A stretch of 39,286 bases of DNA from contig BNVA01000004.1 in the NCBI GenBank assembly GCA_025997755.1, positions 1 to 39,286 of the forward strand. The letters are read 5' to 3'. The DNA comes from Spirochaetia bacterium (lineage in GTDB: Bacteria > Spirochaetota > Spirochaetia > Treponematales > Breznakiellaceae). Positions 8,864 through 16,210 of this stretch are shown piece after piece. Every line of letters begins with the position of its first letter. The stretch's first letter is position 1. Below the pieces are notes generated by a model, which saw nothing but the letters and a program-made list of their open reading frames with translations, searched no databases and was not told the DNA's origin. The translations under genes were made by a program, and so were the position numbers.

Positions 8864-10153
8864 CTAACGGCTCAATATAACGCCGGCTGCTTCCCCATCC
8901 CATGTGATAAAAACCGGTGTCCTGTCTATGTTTATCTCCAAGGTTTCATGCAAGGGCAGGGCTTCGCCGGTCGCTATGTTATGCTGCTTTATGTTGGTTC
9001 CTTGCAGCGTTACGTTAAGTTTTTTTGCGCCTAACGCATTATTCCATAAGATTAAAGTGTTATTGCCGTTATCATCTTTAAAGATCATGCTTTCTATTGA
9101 TCCGCCGGCATTTTTTTTCTGTGCCGGATCCGGCAGGTATGTCCTGCCTTGTATATATTTACCGCATAACGCAAACGCCGCCGCGCCGTCTTTTCGTGAA
9201 TAATCAGGATATACAAGTCCAAAATAATCTTCCGAATTTAATTTTGATTTTTCCTTTCCCTTGTTATACGAATTAAATAGTTCATACCAAGCGGCAACAC
9301 GCACAGGACGCACGGCGAAACCTGCAAGGGTTTTTATGATATACTCCGGAAATCTTTTTTCACTTGCCTTATGCGGGTACCACCCGGCAGTCGGGTAACC
9401 GGTTTCCGTTACCCAAAGCTCTCCTTCAAAGTTACAGCTTGCCGCGATCTTTTCCATTTTATCGGCAAGGGCTACAACACGCCGGGGATTTAAATCGTAT
9501 GGATGAAAAGAAAAAGCGTCTGCGTTTTCCGCCGCGCCGCTCTTTAGCATACGTTTTACAAGTCCCGCAGGCACCCAGCTAAGGGCGCCGATAATTATTT
9601 TTGATTCGGGATCGAGTTCCCTAATCAGGCGCGCTGTATTTTTTGTAAGTTCAAAAAAATCCTTTTCGCTGCCCTTCCAAAAAACGCCGTTAGGCTCGTT
9701 CCAGATTTCCCAAGCGGCAACCTTGCCCTTGTAGCGCATAACGATAGTCTTAACAAAGTTTAAATAATGCGGCAATTCTTTTGCCGTAATGTTTTTGTGA
9801 TTTTTATTATCGGCATATATCCACGGCGTATCGTAATCCAATATGATGATTAGCTTTTTTCCATTCTGTAAATCGTTCTCGATATTTTTGTCCAGATCGG
9901 AAAAGTTCCATTCACCTTGAACCGGTTCTAACGAATTCCAGCCTGCGTCTCTGCGTAACCACACGATACCCAGATCGTCTAAAAGCTGCTTTCCGTTTTC
10001 TGTAAAATAATAACTGTGCGGCGAAATGCCCAAAAAATCTTGTGAAACCTTACGGCTTTCCTTAACTGCAAATCCCGAAGCGCAGGAACAAATCATGCAC
10101 GGAAAGATCATAACCGCTAAAAACCAAAAAACGGTATATCCATTTGTCTTCAT
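8864..10153 (-). CDS. Clan GH-A glycoside hydrolase, lipoprotein-like
   Basis: The protein has 429 residues if it starts at the ATG at 10153. A start at 10180 adds nine residues, but its codon is buried in a 12-bp palindrome. The N-terminus is a hydrophobic signal followed by a cysteine cluster (FPCMICSCAS) that can act as a spirochaetal lipobox. The catalytic domain is a (beta/alpha)8 barrel. The acid/base glutamate is E153 in AAWEIWNEPN, and the nucleophile is E250 in LWVTETGYPTAG (numbered from 10153). Near the N-terminus, LGIVWLRRDAGWNSLEPVQGEW is typical of GH39/GH5-like enzymes. The last 80 residues are beta-rich. The substrate is probably a plant or host polysaccharide but cannot be named. 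No Shine-Dalgarno sequence is visible. It lies behind tRNA-Lys and may be read from its promoter. Confidence 0.85.
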   Translation of the reverse strand: MKTNGYTVFWFLAVMIFPCMICSCASGFAVKESRKVSQDFLGISPHSYYFTENGKQLLDDLGIVWLRRDAGWNSLEPVQGEWNFSDLDKNIENDLQNGKKLIIILDYDTPWIYADNKNHKNITAKELPHYLNFVKTIVMRYKGKVAAWEIWNEPNGVFWKGSEKDFFELTKNTARLIRELDPESKIIIGALSWVPAGLVKRMLKSGAAENADAFSFHPYDLNPRRVVALADKMEKIAASCNFEGELWVTETGYPTAGWYPHKASEKRFPEYIIKTLAGFAVRPVRVAAWYELFNSYNKGKEKSKLNSEDYFGLVYPDYSRKDGAAAFALCGKYIQGRTYLPDPAQKKNAGGSIESMIFKDDNGNNTLILWNNALGAKKLNVTLQGTNIKQHNIATGEALPLHETLEINIDRTPVFITWDGEAAGVILSR

Positions 10154-10163
10154 TTTTTGTGCT

Positions 10164-10190
10164 ATAAATCTATATAACATATAGATTTAT
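10164..10190. repeat. Perfect 12-bp AT-rich palindrome between tRNA-Lys and the hydrolase gene
   Basis: ATAAATCTATAT (10164-10175) and ATATAGATTTAT (10179-10190) are perfect inverted copies around a 3-base loop. In RNA this forms a hairpin 2 bases after the tRNA-Lys 3' end. There is no following T tract, so it is a poor intrinsic terminator. It could be a tRNA processing signal, a weak attenuator or a protein site. It covers the alternative start at 10180. Confidence 0.7.
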
Positions 10191-10192
10191 TT

Positions 10193-10265
10193 TGAGCCGC
10201 CCGGAGATCGAATCCAGGACCCACGCCTTAAAAGGGCGTTGCTCTACCGACTGAGCTAGCGGCCC
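10193..10265 (-). tRNA. tRNA-Lys (anticodon TTT)
   Basis: A 73-nt cloverleaf on the minus strand. The acceptor stem GGGCCGC pairs with GCGGCTC, with one G-T pair. The anticodon stem ACGCC/GGCGT encloses the loop CTTTTAA, giving anticodon TTT. The D arm contains AGCTCAGTCGGTAGAGC, and the T arm GGATTCGATCTCC fits. The discriminator is A and CCA is not encoded. Confidence 0.95.
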
Positions 10266-10285
10266 GCAATTTCCACTTGCACAGC

Positions 10286-10314
10286 ATCTTATCAAAAATA
10301 AAAAAAAGCGTCAA
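10286..10314 (-). promoter_or_regulatory. Promoter of tRNA-Lys
   Basis: On the minus strand, TTGACG (10314-10309) and TAAGAT (10291-10286) are 17 bases apart, which places the start about 14 bases before the tRNA. Both boxes match the consensus well. It may also drive the hydrolase gene behind the tRNA. Confidence 0.75.
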
Positions 10315-10337
10315 GGCGCAAAAATACCTAGCTTTTT

Positions 10338-10366
10338 TTGCGAAAAATGATATGCTTTTATAGTAT
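10338..10366 (+). promoter_or_regulatory. Candidate promoter of the giant lipoprotein gene
   Basis: TTGCGA (10338-10343) and TAGTAT (10361-10366) are 17 bases apart. The predicted start of transcription falls at about the ATG at 10370, so the message would be leaderless. No Shine-Dalgarno sequence precedes the ATG. If the boxes are wrong, another promoter must lie in the same short gap. Confidence 0.3.
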
Positions 10367-10369
10367 AGT

Positions 10370-13300
10370 ATGCTGCGAATTTGCAGGATTTTGGGATGTT
10401 TTGCCGTTCTTGTTTTTGCTGCCTGCGACAGCTATAACCTGCCGCTTGCCCCGCGACTATTGGCGGACGAAAGGTATCTTGAGTCACTCCAGTATATTGA
10501 GATAACCAAACAGCCGGACAAGGTGTTTTACCAGCTTAACCAGCCCTTTGACAGGAGAGGACTTGTTATTACCGGATTTTTTGGCGATCACCATTCCGAA
10601 GACCTTACGGATGTTGCTATTGCCAACGGATTAACGGGTTTCGACAGCGCCTCCATAGGCACAAAGACTATCACGGCAACCGTAAACGAGTTTACCGCAA
10701 CTTTTAGGGTAGTTGTTTACGCTTCCCAAGCCCCCACCGGTTTTCTAAACTACAACGTTACGGTTCCGCTTATTGTGGACAGCGGTAGTTTGAGCGAGGC
10801 ATCCTCCTCGTTCAGGATGTTCAAGGTTGATCCTGCAACTCTGGCTGTAACCAGCACCGATATGCTGCCATACGGCAATTCGGCGCCGAATTGGATAACA
10901 TCGAGAGGCGGCACATTTACCGGAAACAGGACTCTTGATACCGGGCTCTATCTTATAAGACAGGAATTTAAAACCGATCTTAGGGGGCTTATAAAAGCGG
11001 ACTTTATTGATATTCAAGGCGGAAGGACAGTTTTATACACAAGGCACTGGGACGCGGGTGATTTTGTAAGCAGCGGCACAATGAACCCCAACTCAATTTT
11101 GGCTATCGCTGTAACGGTTCGCCCATCTAGGTATTATTTATCCGGCACATTCTCAACTCATGGTATTGAAGTAAAAGCCTTGCATCTTAACAACACGCTT
11201 ACTACTTTAAAAACTTCGAATGTTGATAATCCTGATATAAACTATTCCGTTGGCGGAACGCCTCTTACATCCGGTATGCCTTTTATGTCGGTTTCCGGTA
11301 TGTCGGTAGGCATGAAAGACATAGACGTTACCTTTACGGATTCGTCAACCGCCCCTCCCGGAACCTTTTCAACATCATTTTCCGTGCCTATAGAGATAGA
11401 CCCGAGCATCGTGGCTTCGCGGACGGAAACTTCAGGCGGCAGTGCGGCGGCTATTTATTATACATCGCTTGCCGCCGCCGTCGATGCGGGAACAAACGGA
11501 ACACCGGCAGACCCTGATTTTATCACACTATTGAATGACCATGACTTTGGCGGCGCGGTCATAGCCGGCGGCAGACACATAGCCCTTTGCGTTCCCGACG
11601 GTTTAATAAAAACGGTTAGCCGCAGCAGTCTATCCGGCAGCCTTTTCAATGTGCAGGCTGGGGCATCTCTAAAGATTTACGGCGGCACCGGCGGGGCATC
11701 TGGACAGCTTATAATTGACGGGAATACAACCGCGGATTCCCCTCTTATCAATGTGGAGAACGGCGGCACCGTAGCCGTTATGAACGGGGTAACGCTTCGT
11801 AACAACAGGAATACAGGGAATGGCGGTGCGGTATCGGTAAACGGAACTTTGGTTATGAACGGTGAAATTACCGGCTGCGAGGCGGCTAACGGCGGCGGTG
11901 TTTACATTGGTAACGGCGGCGCGCTTGATTTACACGGCGTCATATCGTTCTGCACTGCGCGGGATTCAGGCGGCGGCGTGTACGTAAAAGATAACGCGAT
12001 CCGGTTTGTACAAAACGGCGGTGAAATCAGATACAACAGGGCGAACGGTAGCGGCGATAACGGCGGCGGCGGCGTGTACGTCGAAATGACATCAAACGGC
12101 TATTCAATGGAAGGCGGCGTTGTTACAGGGAACATAGCAACAAACAACAAAGGTTCCGGCGTTTTTTTGAAAGGCGGCGGCGGCGGACAAAGTAGTAATT
12201 TTACCATAGGCAGCGCCAGCACCGCGTATATAGCGCAGAATAACGATGTCTGGCTCGGAGAGAACCGTTATATAAAGGTGGATATGCCCCCGCTTTCCGC
12301 AAAAGCGGCTTACATTACGGCGTTAAGCGCGGTTAGGGGCGGGACTATTGTTTCAGGCGGCGGTATTACCAATCAAGCCGATGTGAACAAGTTTGTTCTT
12401 ACCGACGGACGCGGCTTAGTGTTTAAATCCGATGTCCCATATAATAGCGGCATCGTTGAACAATCGGAGCTTTACATAAGCGGTTCCGGCAATGATACGA
12501 CAGGTGTGGGAACAAGTGTTTTGCCATACAAGTCTCTTGTTAAGGCGGCAGGACTTGTACCCGCAGGCAGCGCCATGACAATTCATGTCGTAGGCAACGC
12601 GCTTGCAGGAGGCTCAACAACCAATATCAGCGATAAAGTGATCACCCTGGTAGGCAACGGCGCGGGCGCGGCTATAGACGGCGAAAACGCACGGCGAATA
12701 CTTGAAATAGGCGCGGGCGGCTCTGTATCCATAGAAAACATAAAATTACACAATGGCAGTGTTGCTGGAAGCGGCGGCGCGGTACTCATAAACGGCGGTA
12801 CGCTTACCATGATTTCAGGCGAGATAAGCGGCAATAAAGCCGACGTCGGCGCGGGCGTGTCCATAAACAGCGGCGCATTTAATTTCCAAGGCGGCATAAT
12901 ACAGGGTAACACCTTTAATAACCCGTCCGCAGGTTCAGGCTCCGGCGTCTATGTCGGAACCGCATCGTCGGCTAACTTTTATATGAAGGGCTCCGCAAAG
13001 GTAACGCACGGCGCCGGTAACCCCGCCGGCAACGATGTATACCTTACACGGGGTAAATATATAAACGTAACCGGAACCATAACAGGCGGAGCGGGGATAA
13101 GCTCGGAAGACGGATTTGGCGGTACTGTTGCCATGCGCAGCGTCGGGGGTACACTAACTTACGCAGAGGCGGCAAAATTTGAAATGGCGGACGGACGCTT
13201 TGTACGCTTTAGCGGCGTCGCTACTCCCTCCGCTAAAATATTCCAGCAAACATTCTACATAGCGTCCGATTCGGTAAACTCCGCCGCCAGCGATACTTTA

Positions 13301-15586
13301 GGCAACGGCACTATAACAAGGCCATACAGATCGCCGCAAAAACCGGTAAATTTGATTAACCTTCCAGCTAACAGTGCTATACTCAATCGCTCCACAGATA
13401 ACTTTGACATAGTTATAGGCGGCTCAATATCAAGCGCCTATGCTATAAGTGACGGCACGCCTATAGGTACAGACGGCATGGTTGATATAAGCGGTCTGTC
13501 GGTTACGCTTCACGGCTATTCAGGCGGTATGTTAAACGCAAACAATTCACGCCGTGTCTTAAATATCAACGGAGCGCGTGTAACGCTTGCCAACGGACTA
13601 ACGCTTACAGGCGGCTCGGTAGCTAGCGGGAACGGCGGCGGCGTTCTTTTAACCGGCGGCACCCTTACCATGACAGGCGGAGAGATAAGCGATAATGGCG
13701 CGTACAAAGGTGGAGGAATCTATGTTGTAGGCAGTTCTGCTAGCAATCCATCGCTTGTAAAAATTACAGGCGGTTCAATTCGGAATAATACCGCTACAAT
13801 AAACTCAGGGAATACTGACGGAGGAGGTGGCATTTCTATATATAATAACGCAAAATTGGAAATGACAGGCGGGCGTATCGCAGATAATGAATCTAAACAC
13901 TATGGCGGAGGTGTTTATTTATACGATACGAGCGCAATTTTTGAAATGTCAGGTGGAGTAATTATCGGTAACAAGGCGCTCTGCGATTCTCAGGGCGGCG
14001 GCGGTGGTGTGATGGCGGATCAAGCTAGTAATTTTACTATTTCCGGCGGTACAATAACCGGAAATGGTATTTCTAGTGGCGAACAATACGGTAAAGGGGT
14101 ATATGTCTGGCAAGATACGATCAAAATGTCGGGTTCCGCAAAAATTGATACCGATGACGTACATCTTCATTCAAATCAAATCACCGTTACAGGCAACCTT
14201 ACCAATCATACCGAAGCGAAGCCGGTAAATATTACGCTTAATGACTACCCCAGTTCTTCTACTAGATTGAAACCAATTCTTAAAACTGATCCCTCTAACA
14301 ACGCACTAATTGCCAACAACTACAAGAAATTCTATGTATTACCTGTACAAACAACAGGCTATTTCTACACACAGCAAGGCTCCGCTCTAAATACCGATAT
14401 GGACAAGGGCTATGCGTATCTGCCGCAAACGGTGTATGTTAAGGGAGATAGTACTGGTGATACAGTAGCTAATACTGGTAGCACACCGGCTCTGGCAAAG
14501 AGAACATTGAATGGTGCATTTGGCGTAGTACCCGGAGGAGGAACTATAACAGTAATAGGACAGCTTACAAGTACATCGCCCGATCAATTAACTGGAGAAA
14601 ATGCTGCGTTTGCTATTCAATCTAAAGGATCAGCAGCATCGCCTATTACCATTACCGGTGTCCGTTCAGGCGGTACCGGCGCCGTAGCATCGCTAGTCAA
14701 ATCCGGCAACTACCGTACTTTGCTTTTAAAAAACTCGTACATCAATTTAGAAAACATTGTTATTTCCGATGCAACTTATAACGGAAGTTACGGCGGCGGC
14801 GGCATAAGGATTTACAGCGGAGGTAGTTTAACACTGGGAGAGGGTGTTATTGTCGGCACAAATTCGGCGCCCTATGGCGGTGGTATTCTGGTGGGCGGCA
14901 ATACAAGTGATTCAAATAACAGCACAGTCGTCATAAAATCCGGCGCAAAGATAATCGGCAATCGCTCAACGTATACCGGCACCGACAAAACAAAAGGCGG
15001 CGGCGGTATACATGTGGGTACTCGCGGCGTACTCATAATAGAAAACGGCGCGTTAGTACAAGGCAACTGGAGTACTTCGGATAGTGGTGGTGGTAATACT
15101 ACACCATCTACACGAGAATACGCTTACGGCGGGGGGATCCAACTAGTAGACGGCGGGCGGGCTGCAATGTCAGGCGGACTTATCACCGGAAACACATCAT
15201 TAACCGGCGGCGGCGTAGATGTTTATGCCGGTAGTTTTACCATGACCGGCGGCACAATAGGCGGAAACACAGCATGGAAGGAAGGCGGAGGCGTTCATCT
15301 TGAAGGAGTTGAATCGGGAGGGCAAAATTCATTTTTCATAATGACAGACGGCGCTATAATAAATAACATGGCGAAGAATACTAACTTATCAAATAATTAC
15401 CCCGCAGGCGGCGGTGGTATAGGTAATTTTGCCGGCAGTGTTTCGATTTCCGGTTCCGGCGTAGTTTCCGGCAACACAACTCAAAACAGCGGGGATGGAA
15501 GTCAGTTCTTCCAACAACATAGAACCTCAACAATTTACAGCGGCACACACACTGGCGCATGGTCGACAAACGACGCTATACCTTAG
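10370..15586 (+). CDS. Giant right-handed beta-helix lipoprotein with Ig-like N-terminus
   Basis: A 1738-residue putative surface lipoprotein. Residues 1-19 end in the lipobox VFAAC. Residues 45-120 look like a bacterial Ig-like domain (ITKQPDKVFYQLNQPFDRRG to ATFRVVVY), and residues 120-350 are beta-rich. From about residue 360 there are four similar super-modules, starting near residues 361, 700, 961 and 1354. Modules 2-4 open with a pattern like YISGSGNDTTG followed by PYKSLVKA, resembling the DUF1565 opening of beta-helix proteins. Each then runs through short repeats of the type GGAVSVNGTLTM, GGEISGN and GGGVYV, as in polymorphic (Pmp-like) proteins. There is no beta-barrel translocator and no sortase motif, so anchoring should be by lipid. 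The likely role is adhesion or glycan binding. The start has no Shine-Dalgarno sequence; the ATG at 10370 is kept because it supplies the basic signal-peptide residues. Confidence 0.88.
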   Translation: MLRICRILGCFAVLVFAACDSYNLPLAPRLLADERYLESLQYIEITKQPDKVFYQLNQPFDRRGLVITGFFGDHHSEDLTDVAIANGLTGFDSASIGTKTITATVNEFTATFRVVVYASQAPTGFLNYNVTVPLIVDSGSLSEASSSFRMFKVDPATLAVTSTDMLPYGNSAPNWITSRGGTFTGNRTLDTGLYLIRQEFKTDLRGLIKADFIDIQGGRTVLYTRHWDAGDFVSSGTMNPNSILAIAVTVRPSRYYLSGTFSTHGIEVKALHLNNTLTTLKTSNVDNPDINYSVGGTPLTSGMPFMSVSGMSVGMKDIDVTFTDSSTAPPGTFSTSFSVPIEIDPSIVASRTETSGGSAAAIYYTSLAAAVDAGTNGTPADPDFITLLNDHDFGGAVIAGGRHIALCVPDGLIKTVSRSSLSGSLFNVQAGASLKIYGGTGGASGQLIIDGNTTADSPLINVENGGTVAVMNGVTLRNNRNTGNGGAVSVNGTLVMNGEITGCEAANGGGVYIGNGGALDLHGVISFCTARDSGGGVYVKDNAIRFVQNGGEIRYNRANGSGDNGGGGVYVEMTSNGYSMEGGVVTGNIATNNKGSGVFLKGGGGGQSSNFTIGSASTAYIAQNNDVWLGENRYIKVDMPPLSAKAAYITALSAVRGGTIVSGGGITNQADVNKFVLTDGRGLVFKSDVPYNSGIVEQSELYISGSGNDTTGVGTSVLPYKSLVKAAGLVPAGSAMTIHVVGNALAGGSTTNISDKVITLVGNGAGAAIDGENARRILEIGAGGSVSIENIKLHNGSVAGSGGAVLINGGTLTMISGEISGNKADVGAGVSINSGAFNFQGGIIQGNTFNNPSAGSGSGVYVGTASSANFYMKGSAKVTHGAGNPAGNDVYLTRGKYINVTGTITGGAGISSEDGFGGTVAMRSVGGTLTYAEAAKFEMADGRFVRFSGVATPSAKIFQQTFYIASDSVNSAASDTLGNGTITRPYRSPQKPVNLINLPANSAILNRSTDNFDIVIGGSISSAYAISDGTPIGTDGMVDISGLSVTLHGYSGGMLNANNSRRVLNINGARVTLANGLTLTGGSVASGNGGGVLLTGGTLTMTGGEISDNGAYKGGGIYVVGSSASNPSLVKITGGSIRNNTATINSGNTDGGGGISIYNNAKLEMTGGRIADNESKHYGGGVYLYDTSAIFEMSGGVIIGNKALCDSQGGGGGVMADQASNFTISGGTITGNGISSGEQYGKGVYVWQDTIKMSGSAKIDTDDVHLHSNQITVTGNLTNHTEAKPVNITLNDYPSSSTRLKPILKTDPSNNALIANNYKKFYVLPVQTTGYFYTQQGSALNTDMDKGYAYLPQTVYVKGDSTGDTVANTGSTPALAKRTLNGAFGVVPGGGTITVIGQLTSTSPDQLTGENAAFAIQSKGSAASPITITGVRSGGTGAVASLVKSGNYRTLLLKNSYINLENIVISDATYNGSYGGGGIRIYSGGSLTLGEGVIVGTNSAPYGGGILVGGNTSDSNNSTVVIKSGAKIIGNRSTYTGTDKTKGGGGIHVGTRGVLIIENGALVQGNWSTSDSGGGNTTPSTREYAYGGGIQLVDGGRAAMSGGLITGNTSLTGGGVDVYAGSFTMTGGTIGGNTAWKEGGGVHLEGVESGGQNSFFIMTDGAIINNMAKNTNLSNNYPAGGGGIGNFAGSVSISGSGVVSGNTTQNSGDGSQFFQQHRTSTIYSGTHTGAWSTNDAIP

Positions 15587-15603
15587 TTGCCATAGCTGTG
15601 GAG

Positions 15604-15651
15604 GTACAAAATATTGTAATTCTTTACATTTGTACTTGTTTGTATTATATT
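15604..15651 (+). promoter_or_regulatory. Promoter and nested palindromes, likely autoregulated by the antitoxin
   Basis: TTTACA (15623-15628) and TATATT (15646-15651) form a promoter with a 17-base spacer. Two inverted repeats overlap the -35 box: GTACAAA (15604-15610) with TTTGTAC (15629-15635), and TGTAA (15615-15619) with TTACA (15624-15628). RelB/DinJ antitoxins repress their own operons through such palindromes, so this is a reasonable operator. The ribosome binding site AAGGA (15658-15662) precedes the ATG at 15673. Confidence 0.6.
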
Positions 15652-15672
15652 CACTGCAAGGATGGATAAATA

Positions 15673-15972
15673 ATGATACAATCAAGTGTAATTCAGGTGC
15701 GAATTGATACTAAACTAAAAGAAGATGCAGAGAGTCTTTTTTCTGATTTAGGACTGGATATTCCCTCCGCTGTCCGGCTCTTTCTCAAGCAGTCTATAGC
15801 AAGAAATGGCATTCCCTTTTCGGTTAAGCGTGCAAAATCAGAAAAAGAAAAATGGGAAGATGATTTTTATAATCCATATAATGTCGCTTACCTAAAGCAA
15901 GTCCTTGCCGAAATGAAAGATGGAAAAAACCTCGAACATCACGAGTTAATAGAAGTCTATGACGATGCGTGA
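15673..15972 (+). CDS. RelB/DinJ-family antitoxin
   Basis: A 99-residue protein. The N-terminal ribbon-helix-helix reads VIQVRIDTKLKEDAESLF, followed by LGLDIPSAVRLFLKQSIARNGIPF, the classic RelB/DinJ signature that ends in IPF. The C-terminal tail (YNVAYLKQVLAEMKDGKNLEHHELIEV) is the toxin-binding segment. It should bind DNA as a dimer at the palindromes just upstream. The expected toxin gene directly downstream survives only as a C-terminal fragment, so this antitoxin is probably an orphan. It may still act as a repressor or neutralise a toxin encoded elsewhere. Confidence 0.88.
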   Translation: MIQSSVIQVRIDTKLKEDAESLFSDLGLDIPSAVRLFLKQSIARNGIPFSVKRAKSEKEKWEDDFYNPYNVAYLKQVLAEMKDGKNLEHHELIEVYDDA

Positions 15973-15977
15973 TCTAA

Positions 15978-16139
15978 CAACGTAATGGTAATGTTGGAAT
16001 AGGTAAGCCTGAACCATTGAAAGGAGAACTTTCGGAATTCTACAGCCGTGAAATAGATAAAAAAAATCGCTTAGTATACAACGCAACTGATAAAGATTGT
16101 TTAATCGTCGAATGTCGTACTCACTACGGTGATAAATAG
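15978..16139 (+). pseudogene. Remnant of a YoeB/Txe-type mRNA interferase
   Basis: Directly after the antitoxin stop, 53 codons run open to TAG at 16137-16139. They translate as RNGNVGIGKPEPLKGELSEF, then YSREIDKKNRLVYNATD and LIVECRTHYGDK. This matches the C-terminal two-thirds of YoeB/Txe toxins (GIGKPEPLK, YSRxIxxxxRLVY, CxxHY). The N-terminal part, about 30-35 residues, and any start codon are missing. An in-frame TAA lies just before, so a deletion has fused the tail to the antitoxin end. It is too short and unstarted to be a working toxin. The catalytic-region residues that remain (Arg in YSR, His in THY) look intact. Confidence 0.8.
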
Positions 16140-16210
16140 CTGCAAAGGCTGCTGGTTTCCCGTGAGTTTTCTGAGAAAGCGCGTTTTGTAATTCTTATCG
16201 ATATTGATAT

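Noticed and set aside
12583..15066. Several minus-strand ORFs opposite the giant lipoprotein gene, rich in Pro, Ser and Thr
   Set aside because: They are antisense shadows of Gly-rich repeat codons (GGC read as GCC or CCG) with no start signals.
10370..15586. Repeated GGCGGCGGC strings considered as a possible CRISPR or tandem DNA repeat
   Set aside because: They follow the reading frame and encode glycine in beta-helix repeats; there are no constant repeats with unique spacers.
15495..15707. Plus-strand ORF of 70 codons overlapping the end of the giant gene and the antitoxin start
   Set aside because: It is out of frame with both genes, spans the promoter and has no ribosome binding site.
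16140..16210. An open stretch after the YoeB remnant, readable as LQRLLVSREFSEKARFVILI
   Set aside because: It has no start and no family likeness; it may be more remnant DNA but cannot be supported.
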